From Monomorium pharaonis (lineage: Eukaryota; Arthropoda; Insecta; Hymenoptera; Formicidae): DNA of 64,000 nt. Position 1 is the stretch's first letter. Each line of letters starts with the position of its first letter. Made by a program: the position numbers and the translations under genes. The stretch spans positions 10,721,208 through 10,785,207 of the forward strand of contig NC_050474.1 of NCBI RefSeq assembly GCF_013373865.1, in the 5' to 3' direction. A model generated the notes under the pieces. The model did no database searches, had not been told where the DNA came from, and saw nothing but the letters and a program-made list of their open reading frames with translations. Shown one piece after another: positions 10,929-21,722 of this stretch.

Positions 10929-11931
10929 CTGTAATGGCTGTATGTGGCGGCAGGTCAACCGCCACACCGGCCACACGCACTTCTGTTACTCTCGCGTTTC
11001 CCCTCCCCGCTTCGTTTTTCCTCTTTTTCCCTTCCTTCTCTTCTTCGCTCACTCCTCTCTCTTTCTCTTTTTCTCACTCGCGAGGAACCCGTGCGATCTC
11101 AGCGTGCATCGTGTCCCCGTGACGTATTGCGCGTCCCAAAAATTGTCCTGCGATGAATTCGCGTCGTGATTTACACATGCAAGCACGTCAAAACACGTGC
11201 TCGCTGTGTACGCACTCACGTCTCACGTGTACAACGCTACAGTTTTGAAGATTTGGCACCAAGCCGCCGCTGTGGACGGAGGAAGAAGAACTACAAGCAA
11301 GAACTAATCATATAACAGACTTAATAAGCGTTCACATACGATTGGTTGTTGCCATTAATTCTTTTTCCCCTCTATAGTCGCAGCTCGATGCCAAATCTTC
11401 CTGCGCATGTAGTATGTACGTTGAACACAGTTGAGCAGACGCTAGACACGGCGAGCATGTTCTTGCATGTACTCGGACGTTCGATTACTGTGTCACATTT
11501 TTATAGTATCTAATGTTTACGTAATCACGTGTAATAATTCAACATAAATTAGTAATATCTTAATGGTAAGTATCTTAAGTAAAATAAGATTTATTGCATT
11601 AAATAATTATTTAAGATTGATATAAATTACAATACGTAATAAAGATCGTCTAGAAAATTGATAGCAGAGTGAGTGTCGTAGTTGCATGTGGATATGGAAT
11701 AAAAAAAATAAAATAGAAAGACGTAAGAGCAATATTTTTTTCGTTTTATTTATGTAAACATTTTTCTCTGTCTTACTCTACGCCCACGACTACGACATTT
11801 ACATCTTATTTTCTAGCATCTATCCAAGAAGGATTATATATCCTTTTCTTAAATAATCATTTATGTTTGACAACAAAATTAAATCAAATTAATGTACATT
11901 ATAAATGTTATGATTATAACATTATTAATAC
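10929..11931. other. no gene supported
   Basis: A pyrimidine-rich stretch at 10985-11080 (TTTTTCCTCTTTTTCCC type) leaves three overlapping frames open. None has a recognisable domain and the compositional bias explains them. The rest is ordinary AT-rich spacer. Confidence 0.4.
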
Positions 11932-12711
11932 GAGTGAGTCCCAGATGCGCACAGTAATAAACGGACACAGCAAGCTGAGTGAAACGGACACAGTAACAAA
12001 CGGACACAGACCAAACGGACACAGTAATAAACGGACACAGTGCGAAACGGACACGGTAACAAACGGACACAGTGCAAAACGGATACAGTAACAAACGGAC
12101 ACAGATCAAATGCGCACAGAGCGAAACGGACACAGTGCGAAACGGACACAGACCAAATGCGCACAGAGCGAAACGGACACAGTGCGAAACGGACACAGAC
12201 CAAATGCGCACACTGCACATGCGCACAGACCAAATGCATACACGGAAAGTCGCAAACCCATGTGATGCAGTGAATGCTTTGCATGCACGCACACACACAC
12301 ACACGGGGGGGGGGGGTGCAAGAGGGGCCTTCGGCCCCCCTCCCGCACCCACTCCGTCCAAGTCGCTAACCTATGTGGACTTTACTCTGCTTGCAATGTA
12401 CATGGATTGCATTTGATCCGTGCGCACGTGCAGTGTGCGCATGTGCAGTGTGCGCATTTGGTCCGTGTGCATTTGGTCCGTGCGCATTTGGTCTGTGTCC
12501 GTTTCGCACTGTGTCCGTTTCGCTCTGTGCGCATTTGGTCTGTGTCCGTTTGTTACTGTGTCCGTTTCGCACTGTGTCCGTTTCGCTCTGTGCGCATTTG
12601 GTCTGTGTCCGTTTGTTACTGTGTCCGTTTGGTCTGTGTCCGTTTGTTACTGTGTCCGTTTCATTCAGCCTGCTGTGTCCGTTTATTACTGTGCGCATCT
12701 GAGACGCTCCC
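11932..12711. mobile_element. hAT-like MITE expanded into GGACACAG arrays
   Basis: Exact 8 bp duplication ATTAATAC flanks the element (11924-11931, 12712-12719). The left arm holds about 17 units alternating AAACGGACACAG and AAATGCGCACAG with 3-5 bp spacers. The right arm (12420-12711) is the inverted counterpart. The centre has (CA)n followed by a G run (12288-12315). The units contain almost no stop codons, so long frames up to 160 codons appear on both strands; these are artefacts. The same termini occur at 9210-9334 and 54108-54309. Confidence 0.85.
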
Positions 12712-12865
12712 ATTAATACGCTATGTAAAATAAACGTACTTACTAACAAAAATTGATTCTAGATTGTTTCTTTTAATGTGACCTTTTCAAGTAAGAAAAT
12801 CATAGAAATGCTTTCTACGACAACCTGCTTTTTATAAATATTAATCTTACAGAAATATAGTCAAT

Positions 12866-13168
12866 TATGAGCGTTATCGGTAAGTTTTGTGTAAAATAAC
12901 TTAATAAACAAAATATTAATAGTATATACGTGCATAACTTTATCTTTATTTTTCAGAAAAAAACCAAACAAAAGATGCATTTTATATTATTTTACTAAAT
13001 GATGGCTTAGTCACAATGCCAAAGCAATGGTTAACAAATGATAAAAAGTATACATTTTGGCCTATATGTAAATTCAGCACAATTTGTTAATTTAATTAAA
13101 TCATGTGCTGAAATAAATACACAATGGATGGCAAAATATGAAATATAATTCATATATGAAACAGCAGG
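12866..13168 (+). pseudogene. DUF4806-type N-terminal fragment
   Basis: ATG at 12867 gives MSVIG, then a donor GTAAGT and an acceptor near 12957. The next exon reads KKNQTKDAFYIILLNDGLV, then MPKQWLTNDKKYTFWPICK, then with a frameshift AQFVNLIKSCAEINTQWMAK and an in-frame stop. The pattern hydrophobic strand, VP/MP..W, Y.WP, then a helix resembles the N-terminal part common in DUF4806 proteins of insects. It is inactivated by at least one frameshift and one stop. The family assignment is from memory of the pattern. Confidence 0.4.
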
Positions 13169-14220
13169 TATTTTTTTTAATTAAATGTACTAGGGTAAAA
13201 GCACCAATTATAGATCTTAAAGACGTCTTATTTACCGATTTAAGATTTTGTGTTGTCTGGGAATATGCCATGTTAAAGTGATTAAGTTGAATCATAAAAA
13301 ACCGAAAGAGAAAAAACAGATTCTTAAACTACAGATGTTTGCTTAAAGTAAACTATAACAATAAAGAAATATTAAAATCTTTTTATCTAAAAAAATTTAT
13401 TTGTACATACTTCAAGTTTTATTATTCTATGGTAATATATTTTTATTAATACATTTTTTACAAAGTTTTTAAAAAATTTCATTTTAAATTCCAACTAAGT
13501 AAACCCCTTATTTATATTTTTTTGCGCTTAAAATTTTATGTACCCTATATTTTGTGTAAATTTGATTTTATATATTTTGATAAAAAAACATTTACATTAA
13601 TAATTTTTTTATAAAAATATTCTTTACAGTTAAAATTAATTCTTTTTATTCAATGATTTTAGGTGTAAGAAGTAAATTCAAAGATGTAAAAGGGATGTAA
13701 ACGCACCTCTTAAAATTTGGTTATCTCACACATAAGATCGATTAAAAAAAGACAAGAATAATTAAAATTATCTTTCTTGGAATTTAACTTACAATTAGAA
13801 CTTAATTTACAACTCATGTTATTTACAAAAAGAAACTTTAAATTTGAAAATGACAGTGTTTTATTTTATCAATACTTTATGTTTTATATGATTTTTGTTT
13901 TTTTTTTAAATTTTTTAAAGATTATACAGTTTGAAAAATGTATACTGTCAGTTAAAAATATAATACAAAATACTGTATTTTATAAAAGTAATAAAATTTA
14001 TTACTTTTTTATATATCCTTTGTATTAATTAATAAACAATGTTTATAATTATTCCTAACATTAATTTTATGACTATTTATAACCTAGTAATAATTTGTTT
14101 AAATTAACAAATTATTTATTAGAATACTTATAACCCACACAGTAAGAAATATTTTATCGGAATAATATTAATCAATGTTTTTTGCAATAAAAAAAATCAA
14201 TTTAATGTCGGTTTAATTAC
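13169..14220. other. AT-rich, no gene supported
   Basis: Extremely AT-rich. An 83-codon frame at 13777-14028 is Phe/Tyr/Leu-rich with no start context or domain and is likely chance. A sequence GTGTTGTCTGGG near 13252 looks like an isolated terminus of a CCCAG-type element. Confidence 0.4.
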
Positions 14221-14720
14221 ACGGAAAATGTTTTCAATAATTTATAATATTATTATAATATTAAATAACATTATTTTTAAATATTCAGAATATCATTATA
14301 ACATTAAAAAACAATACTATTTTAATATTTATATAACATTATAATAAGATTAAGTAATATTATTCAGTTAATATTTGTATAATATTATCAGTGGACATAT
14401 AACTTGCTATTAATATTTTAAGAATATTATTTAACATTCCTATCATATTATCTAAAATATTATTTTAATATTCTAAGAATATTCTTAAAATATTACTTAA
14501 TATTAAATAATATTATGCGCTTATAGGGTTCCGACTCAGCAATATAACATGTTATAATTACATGTTATCTAACCGTTACACAATAGTTACAAAGAAAAAT
14601 AAAATAAAATAAAAATTTTATTTTTTTTTAATTATTTTTATCAACAGCACATGCTAAATTTAGAATAAATTTTTATTAATTAATTAAATTTAAATTATGT
14701 TATTTTTTATTTTATTCTTA

Positions 14721-14797
14721 CTTGCCGCTGCTAGGTTTGAACCCGGGATCTTAGGATGACGAACCTTGTACTCTATCTGCTACGCCAATTTGACTCA
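14721..14797 (-). pseudogene. tRNA-like Pol III core of MITE copy A
   Basis: On the minus strand: A-box-like TGGCGTAGCAGA and B-box-like GGGTTCAAACC about 30 bp apart, ending in a region that mimics a T arm. The A box has one change from the other copies. It is not a functional tRNA because no convincing acceptor stem or CCA context is visible. Confidence 0.65.
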
Positions 14798-14859
14798 TCG
14801 ATATGGGTACTTGTTATTGTCTACATATACCTATATGTTATAAACTGACGCAACTATAT

Positions 14860-15604
14860 TGTTGTGAGCGAAACACTCACAACCAATAAATTTATATTAT
14901 AGAATAAAGGAAATAAAATATTAAAATTATAAGATAGCTCGCCGAGGAAGGCTCGCTATCACAAGGTGTCAGGTGACACATGCCTCGTGCGCTGCCGGCC
15001 GGTCATCGCACTGGGCAACGCATCAGCCACCTTAAAGAAGTAGCGAAGCCTGCTTAGCAACAATCATGCCACCGGAAATGCATACCTGCATTTTGGCAAT
15101 TGTTGCTAAACTCGCAAATATTTCCCGCGCGCCGGATGCGCGCGGGAATGACCATATATGGTCATGCGGAGGGCCCGATGCCCCGACTAACAATTAAACC
15201 CGCGACATTATTTAAGCCGCTGCCGAACAGCGGCCAGCGGGATCAGTAATTGGAAATCAAGCCGATACGTACGGCCCGTACAAGTGTATTAAGAGTTCGG
15301 GACTTAGCCGCTAGCAAGCCTCAAGCGAGCAACGAGACGACGCGTTAACTCCGAGTCGCGCGTCGTATCTAATCTATTGTAACACGACGCGGCACCTTCG
15401 CCGACCGCAACCAGTGTACAACAACAGAAATAAATCTTATATCAGTTTAAATTAAAATCAGTGAGTGAGTGATTTGAGGACCCTGCCTACAAAACCGCCT
15501 CTTTCCGTGAGTTTTAACTCCTTGGGCAGCAACGAATCCCAAAAAATCTTTTGTCGCACCGCAAGGTACGGCAAAAATATTTTGTTGTACCGCAAGGCGC
15601 AACA
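14860..15604. mobile_element. solo LTR with 4 bp duplication ATAT
   Basis: TGTTGTGAGCG starts the insert and GGCGCAACA ends it. ATAT precedes and follows (14856-14859, 15605-15608), and the uninterrupted MITE copies read ACTATATTATTT at this place. 745 bp and GC-richer than its surroundings. The first 24 bp form a hairpin (GTTGTGAG...CTCACAAC), a feature shared with the Gypsy LTR at 54310. No internal retroelement sequence remains, so it formed by LTR-LTR recombination. Confidence 0.85.
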
Positions 15605-15796
15605 ATATTATTTTTTATAAAAGCAATTAAATTTTGCAAAACATGTTAAAAATAAATAGCATTAATTTATTTACTTATTAATTTTATTGTTAAATTTATT
15701 TTTTTCCATAAGTTTAATAATTTGATGAAAATTGCGATCTATTTAGCACTAAAATCTTTGAAGCGTTCAACTGATTAATTAAATGGTTAACTATAA

Positions 15797-16744
15797 CCTA
15801 GACAGCACATGTAGATTATGAGAACGATAATAGGATATTGCGAAAGTATATTGCAATATTCGTATAATATTAGAGATACGTCTGTGATATGGCGAGTATA
15901 TACTCATAACGTACTATGTCCGCGTTGCCTTATCCCATAGAATTTCGCTGGCAGTTTATGAGAATATACCGAATATATCTTAAGAATGTTATACGTATGT
16001 CTAAAGTATATCTTCAGTATATTCACAATATGTCTACAATATGTTCACATTATATGGGCTCATGCATAATGAGAGGAATAAGGAACAAGGAATTAAACAT
16101 ACAGAATTAGCAAGAAGAAATAAGAAGAGGAATTAATCATTTCGCACATCAGGAAGCTATCGCAAAAAATGAAGCGTAATATCTGTTGAATACGCTGGGG
16201 TGCTTTGGGAAATTATGCTCAGATAATTGTAGGTTATAACCTAAATAATATATGTATATATACAATATATATATATTATTATAGTTTACGTTACTATATT
16301 ATATCTTATGTACATACCAGAGTTATCTGGGCGTAATTCCTGAGAAAACCACGTTGTCCGTGAGTTCGTGTTCGCACGTTCACACCCTACACTTCACCAC
16401 GTGTCTGCATCACACGGCAGACGAAAATGCGTAACGTTACAGATCATAGATAGCGTTGACATGATTCACTTTCGATATTACGCGGATATTTTGGAAATAT
16501 GTGATAGATATACATGAGATATATCATAGGATATTTTATGGATGTTTTGAGTATATTAGATATAATCTCAGTATATTCAGTAGGAGTTGCGAAGTTCAGT
16601 CGCTATATTCTAAGTTTATCTTGAGGATATATCAAAATGACATTCTATTGAGACGTTATATGAATGTTTTACGTATATTCGGTATGATCACAGTACATTA
16701 CGTATGAGAGTATAATATTCGTACGATATCTGGTGCTGTCTGGG
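15797..16744. mobile_element. CCTAGACAGCAC/GTGCTGTCTGGG element
   Basis: Terminal inverted repeats of 12 bp with one mismatch. It interrupts MITE copy A between GGTTAACTATA and TATAGATCG. It contains repeats of AGTATAT/ATATTC-type motifs and no transposase. The duplication is 2-3 bp (TA, AA or ATA); the exact limit is ambiguous because the target is a TATA run. Confidence 0.7.
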
Positions 16745-17357
16745 AATATAGATCGTAATTCTAAGAAAAATTGAATAGTATACATTTACTATTCTGTTTT
16801 TGTTCAGCACATGATGAATTTAGATTTTGTGCATTTTTGTGCGCAGTAATTGTAGACAAACCGTTATTTTTGAAAACATTATTCTTTATAATAATTTTTT
16901 TTATTATCAAATAGATCTGTCATTCAGGATGTTATAATGTTGTCTGATTTCTGAGTCAACTACGACGCATCGTTCCGTAATAACATTGATACGAACGTGT
17001 TATGTTACGATTATACAATTTTTGTTGAATAACTGTAACGCCAAAACGATGTATAACAGCTATATCACTTGCGTATAACAAATATTACGTAACAGGTTAT
17101 TTCCATGTCATGTAGCACCTACATATCACAAGAATAATAATGTTAAAATACATGTAACTTCCATGTTATATTGCCGCTATAAAATGTGTTCACTGGGAGG
17201 CTACTAACAGAGAGGAACTACTAATAAACTGTTTACACGCGTTATGTTGTATGGCCTAAGATGGGTCAGGGATCGTCAAAAAGTGGCTTGACCCAAACAA
17301 GTCTGCGAGCGTTTCCACCATTGTGAACTATCGGGTTGGGTCGAATATAAGGCCTGA

Positions 17358-17531
17358 GGCTCGATTCTTGAATTCATTCGCAAGAAAACGTATGCGCAAA
17401 TACCCGCTCTAACAGAAAAGTTGCAAGTTTATTGGTTAAAAGTCATACGATAGCCAATAAATTTCCAACTTTTCTGTAAGAACAGAATTTGCGAATACGT
17501 TTCTCTTGCGAATGAATTCAAGAATCGAGCC
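17358..17531. repeat. palindromic MITE (GGCTCGATTCTTGAATTC)
   Basis: GGCTCGATTCTTGAATTCAT at the left is complementary to ATGAATTCAAGAATCGAGCC at the right. The arms continue through AAGTTG...CAACTT. Non-coding. Confidence 0.75.
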
Positions 17532-17532
17532 C

Positions 17533-17790
17533 CTGTTCTTTGTCGCTGTACTGCTGCACTGGTTCAATAAGCTAGAATGAGACAGAAATATTTTTTCCTA
17601 TTTGGCCTGTTCTTTTTAGCTGCACTGATACACTGGTGCAATAAGTTAAAGTGAGACAAATATATTTTTTCTCATTCTAACTTGTTGCACCAGTGCAGCA
17701 GTGCAGCGAAAAAGAACAGACCAATTCTAACTTATTGCACCAGTACAGCAGTGCAGCGACAAAAAAGAACAAGCCTATTGTGTATAGATC
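17533..17790. repeat. degenerate tandem of CACTGGTGCAATAAG units
   Basis: Several direct and inverted copies of TGCACTGGTGCAATAAGTTA with AGAACA/GTTCTT between them. Related single units occur at 36410-36441 and 38815-38835. Non-coding. Confidence 0.5.
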
Positions 17791-17804
17791 GCGGACTAAA
17801 CTGA

Positions 17805-18847
17805 TAGTAGAGCACTAGAAAAGTAGGTATTTTTACGTCTGCCATTTCCCTTACGGAAAAAACACTAAAAATAACACTTAAAAAAATACTCAAGTTGAGT
17901 GTAATTTGGGACAAGGGGTAAACATTCAACTTGAGTGTTCGCTCTTTAATTTACTTTTAATTAGAGTGTTATTACTCTTAACTTGAATGTTCGCCATCTA
18001 ATTAAGTGTTAATTTCAATGTTAATCCTAAATTTAAGAATAACACTAAAATTAACACTTAATTAGATGGCAAACATCCAAGTTGAAAGTAATACTCAAAT
18101 TAATACTCAAAGCCAGCTGAACACTCTAATTGAATGTTTATTTTAGATATTCGTTTTATGTCCATTTCTACCAATGCAGATTAATTTTAATCTCGGTTGA
18201 ACGTTGAACTTTTTTTGCTTTTGTTTTTATTTAATATTTTCTAATCCAATGTTTGAGAGTACACATTCAATATTAAGTGTATACCTTCAACCGATAGATG
18301 TTGAGTGTACATCTCCAACGTTTCAGTGTTCACACTTTATGTTGGAAGTATACACTCATTTATTGTGTGTTATATCCAAATGTTGAGAGTATACTTTTAA
18401 ATATTCAGTATTTAAATCCAAACTTTAGTATGAACACTCAATCATTGGGTGTACACAGTCAATGTTCGAGTATAAACACTCAATCTTTAGTGTAAATACT
18501 CAAGATTTGAGCGTATACACCTAAATTTGAGAGTAAACTCCCAAAATCGAGTATTAACACTCAATTTTGAGTGTAAACTCTCAAAATTAGAGTGTTTTTT
18601 TCGTAAGAGTTTTCTTCAAACTAGCAAGTAACTAGGATAATGTTTTATATATATAATACATCGCAATAACCTTTACAGTCTCAAGATCATAAATATCGTG
18701 TCTTCGTTTCATTGTCGCATAAAGTTTGGTGCTTCCAAAGATTATTGACGTATATATATATACAAAACATACCTAATTTTTCCTGCTAGTTAGAAGAAAA
18801 ATGGCGGACGTGAGAATACTCACTTTTATAGTGCCTTACTAATAGCG
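17805..18847. mobile_element. ACGTCCGCCAT MITE with nested heptamer element
   Basis: Left end AGCACTAGAAAAGTAGGTAT...GTCTGCCATTT and right end AAATGGCGGACGTGAGAATA...TATAGTGCC frame a ~310 bp MITE whose middle carries CTTCCAAAGATTATTGACG. Other copies: 23357-23525, 24967-31999, 36937-37142 and 38924-41396. It is interrupted by the 756 bp element at 17851-18606. Confidence 0.7.
17851..18606 (+). mobile_element. TTACGGAAAAAACACT element rich in AACACTC/GAGTGTT
   Basis: The ends TTACGGAAAAAACACT and AGTGTTTTTTTCGTAA are near-complementary. The interior contains dozens of ACACTCAA/TTGAGTGT-like heptamers on both strands spaced by 8-20 bp. No transposase. A second copy lies in the opposite orientation at 19344-20088. 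Short frames within it are artefacts. Confidence 0.75.
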
Positions 18848-19156
18848 TGTTCGACTGAGCTGGGTTAATCGCTCCGGGAGCGATTAATGACGTCATAAGA
18901 CCAATCACAGCCATTCTTCTGAAGAAGGGAATAACTGTGATTGGCCAGTTCTAGAGGAAAGGAAACCGAAACGGGTTAGGCCGGATCTACAATAGGTGTA
19001 GTAAGCCTTATGCCATAAGAAAGTGACCAATTATATTCGAATATGAGAAGAATAATCGAATATAATTGGTTAATTCCTTATGGCATAAGGTTTATTACAC
19101 TATTGTAGATCCGGACTTAACCCAGCATGGGTTGAAAACGCCATAAGGCACTATAA
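18843..19156. repeat. GGCGTTTTCAACCC-ended repeat with nested MITE
   Basis: GCGTGTTCGACTGAGCTGGG at the left and CCCAGCATGGGTTGAAAACGCC at the right are imperfect inverted ends. The interior includes GGAGCGATTAATGACGTCAT and an inverted CCAATCACAG/CTGTGATTGG. Interrupted at 18979-19114. Confidence 0.5.
18979..19114. repeat. palindromic Harbinger-like MITE (GGCCGGATCTACAATAG)
   Basis: TTA flanks both sides. The arms carry GTAGTAAGCCTTATGCC and GGCATAAGG. A second copy at 25411-25547 is flanked by TAA, so the duplications fit the TWA rule of PIF/Harbinger. Confidence 0.8.
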
Positions 19157-19343
19157 GGCCCGTATTCATAGTCGAGACTTATTTCCAAGACCGTCTTAAG
19201 TTTGATCTTAAGATGCCCTCTAGTTTCATAGTCGACGAATAAGCAAAGACTTGAGCAAAACCTCAAGTTGTGACTTGACCAAGACGATCTTATTTCAGAA
19301 CGCCAAAATGTGTTTCATAAACTTTTCTTATTCAATATAACCC

Positions 19344-20088
19344 TAATGGAAAAAACACTCTAATTTTGAGAGTTTATACTCGATTTTGGGAGTTTACTCC
19401 CAAATTTAGGTGTATATGCTCAAATCTTTAATATTTACACTAAAAATTGAGTGTTTATACTCGAACATTGAGTGTGTATACCCAATGATTGAGTGTACCA
19501 AAGTTTGGATTTGAATACTGAATATTTGAAAGTATGCTGTCAACATTTGGATATGACACTCAATAAATGAGTGTATACTTCCAACATAAAATGTGAACAC
19601 TAAAACGTTGAGGATGTACACTCAACATCTATCGGTTGAAGGTATACACTTAATATTGAATGTGCACTCAAACGTTAGATTAGAAAATATTAAATAAAAA
19701 CAAAAACAAGAAAAGCAAGTTCAACCGAGATTAAAATTAATCTGCATTGGTAAAAATGGACATAAAACGAATATCTAAAATAAACATTCAACTGTAGAGT
19801 GTTCAGCTGGCTTTGAGTATTAATTTGAATATTACTTTCAACTTGGATGTTTGCCATCTAATTGAGTATTAATTTCAGTGTTATTGTTAAATTTAGGATT
19901 AACATTGAAATTAACACTCAATTAGATGGCGAACATTCAAGTTGAAAGTAATAACACTAATTAAAAGTAAATTAAAGAGCGAACACTTAAGTTGAGTGTT
20001 TACACTGAATTGAGTGTTTACCCTTTGTCCCAAATTATACTCAACTTGAGTATTTTTTTAAGTGTTATTTTTAGTGTTTTTTCCGTAA
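19344..20088 (-). mobile_element. second copy of AACACTC/GAGTGTT element, inverted
   Basis: About 745 bp and collinear, in reverse, with 17851-18606. The right end AGTGTTTTTTCCGTAA is well preserved; the left end has decayed to TAATGGAAAAAACACT. It sits inside the Harbinger remnant upstream of the transposase start. Confidence 0.75.
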
Positions 20089-20255
20089 GAGAAGCACAAG
20101 CTTAAGATGATACGTATTCATATAATAGTCATTTAAGATCGTCTTATTTGAGATATATGTCGGTAAATAAGACGATCTTCACCAAGTTGTGTCTGTAGTG
20201 AACTTAAGAAGTAAACGCTAACCTAATTATAAGTTGCGACAGTTTTACATTTATA

Positions 20256-21134
20256 ATGAATTTTGAAAAACCCAGAAATATTGAAATCTCAGATATTAAC
20301 TTATCTAATAAAGAGGAGAAAGAAAATGAAGAAAACGAATTACAAATACAACTTTCAAAAAGATATAATTGAGACGGTCACAATCCTTTTAATTTTTGAA
20401 ATAAAAATGAGTTTAAAAAAGATTCCGGTTTTTGAAAGAATCAATTATGTATGGAATTTTACTAATAATAAAGGAAGGACTTGCTAAAATAAATAACAGA
20501 GGATTATCGATATCTCCTGTCATGCAGTTATTGATTTGTCTCAGATTTTATGCAACTGCAAGCTTTCAGGTAAAAAAGATGTTCGTTAATTGTATTATAC
20601 GTTAATTGTATTATAGTTAAAAATATATACAATATGTGTAGAAAAAAAATAAATTAATAACAATACAGATTTATTAGACAATATAAAAAATTGATTCTAC
20701 AAAAATAATTTTATATTTCAGCTTATTGTGAGAGATGTTGCACAAATCTCACAATCTATCATTCCCAGGACAATTTATCGTGTTTTAACTTTATTAGTTA
20801 GTAATATTAATCGTTATGTCAGAATGCCCATTTCTGACGAAGCTAAATCTGAAAACAAACGTTTATTTAAACAACTTGGCCATGGTCCTGGAGCGATTGG
20901 TCTTCCCAGTGAGAAATAGTACATCGAATCGACATCGATTCGACATCGAAATCATCATTTCGATGTCGATTCGACGTCGAATTGATGTCGAATTCATTAT
21001 CGTTTCTCACTGGGTTCCTAACATTGATGGAACAATTGATTGTACATGTACGTTTAGTACATACAAGATTACAAAATATCGATGAAATATTTAAAAATAA
21101 AGAAGGATACTTCTCCTTAAATGTTCAAGTACGT
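20256..21134 (+). pseudogene. PIF/Harbinger DDE transposase, broken
   Basis: ATG at 20256 opens MNFEKPRNIEISDINLSN, then acidic and basic residues. Frameshifts follow near 20362 and 20395. The frame recovers as EGLAKINNRGLSISPVMQLL and ICLRFYATASFQ, the start of the HARBI1-like helix-turn-helix. An intron (20570-20721) has GT/AG ends. The second exon reads LIVRDVAQISQSIIPRTIYR, then the FKQLGHGPGAIGLP segment. A 110 bp palindrome (20905-21014) splits it just before NIDGTIDCT, which holds the first catalytic Asp (the DGT motif). Then VRLVHTRLQNIDEIF and GYFSLNVQ follow. The remaining catalytic D and E are missing. This belongs to the DDE_Tnp_4 family that cuts and joins DNA with a Myb-like partner. 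Not functional as it stands. Confidence 0.8.
20905..21014. repeat. 110 bp CCCAGTGAGAAA palindrome inside transposase
   Basis: CCCAGTGAGAAA and TTTCTCACTGGG ends with TT on both sides (20903-20904, 21015-21016). The interior is an array of TCGATTCGAC/GTCGAATCGA-type motifs. Removing it restores an open Harbinger frame, so insertion came after the transposase was acquired. Confidence 0.8.
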
Positions 21135-21292
21135 ATCATCTTTTAAGCAAATTTAATTGCATAAAATAAATTAAATTTCTAAAAGGATCATCCTACTGTG
21201 ACAGCCAAAAACATTTACCTATATTTTGAAATTTTTTTAAAGAAAACTATTGCACATATTTTGGCCTTATAAGAAAAATCTATATATATGTA

Positions 21293-21500
21293 CACTGAAA
21301 AAAAAAGTAATATATTGAATAAGATATGTTATTGCGGGCTGCCAATTACAGATATACTTAATACAATAATATATGCTATTGCAGTATCAACATTGTACTT
21401 GCATTAATAGCAAATATTATTGTATTGAGTATTATATGTAGTTGGCAGCCCGCAATCACATATGTTATTGACTATATTACTTTTTTTTTCTGTGTATACA
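21293..21500. repeat. palindromic MITE with TTGCGGGCTGCCAA arms
   Basis: ACACTGAAAAAAAAAGTAAT and ATTACTTTTTTTTTCTGTGT termini, inner arms TATTGCGGGCTGCCAA and TTGGCAGCCCGCAAT. Non-coding. Confidence 0.7.
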
Positions 21501-21722
21501 TACAAATTTAATATTTTAATATATTAAAATGTGGTAACAATAGTTATAAATTTATAAAATATATTTTATATTTATGTTCTTACCCAGTGAACACAGTAAT
21601 ATAGCAGCAGTGTAACAGCAATGTAACCGAATATAACAGGTTACGTTACTCTGAAATTACACGTAACTTACATGTAAGTTACAATTTCCGACTCAGCAAT
21701 ATAACATGTTATAATTACATGT

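Larger units (their letters stand above)
2457..14528. mobile_element. composite ~12 kb insertion with CCCTATAAGCGC ends
   Basis: The left end reads CCCTATAAGCGCAC and the right end ATGCGCTTATAGGG. TT flanks both sides (2455-2456, 14529-14530). Joining the flanks recreates exactly the ATTTCCGACTCAG found in uninterrupted MITE copies, so this is one insertion event. Both subterminal regions (2470-2770 and 14220-14520) are dense in AATATT/TAATATT motifs, forming long degenerate inverted arms. Later insertions fill the middle (4498-6043, 6463-10928, 11932-12711), so the original element was much shorter than 12 kb. It may have carried the coding remnants near 3.1 and 12.9 kb. The superfamily is not assigned. 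Confidence 0.7.
14529..17197 (+). mobile_element. right part of tRNA-bearing MITE (copy A), twice interrupted
   Basis: Resumes at TTCCGACTCAGCAATATAAC where 2351-2456 stopped and runs to GCTATAAAATGTGTTCACTGGG. It is interrupted by a solo LTR (14860-15604) and by a TIR element (15797-16744). Removing these gives a sequence collinear with the complete copies at 23528-24602 and 48218-49289. Confidence 0.85.
19157..21290 (+). mobile_element. Harbinger transposon remnant
   Basis: Starts GGCCCGTATTCATAGTCGAG directly after TAA. It contains CTTAAG/GATCTTA-rich subterminal sequence, then a decayed transposase (20256-21134). Two later insertions interrupt it: the heptamer element (19344-20088) and a 110 bp palindrome inside the transposase (20905-21014). 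The 3' half of the transposase and the right terminus are not found, so the element is truncated around 21.2-21.3 kb. Confidence 0.7.

Noticed and set aside
10934..11169. Three overlapping Ser/Phe/Pro-rich ORFs
   Set aside because: Pyrimidine-rich composition explains them; no start context, splice pattern or domain.
11932..12270. Possible CRISPR array
   Set aside because: Spacers are 3-5 bp and themselves repeated, the array is mirrored in an inverted arm, and the DNA is eukaryotic.
11867..12749. Long overlapping ORFs (up to 160 codons, Cys/Val/Arg-rich) on both strands
   Set aside because: They are read through the GGACACAG/TGCGCACAG arrays of a MITE with an 8 bp duplication; the repeat lacks stops in several frames.
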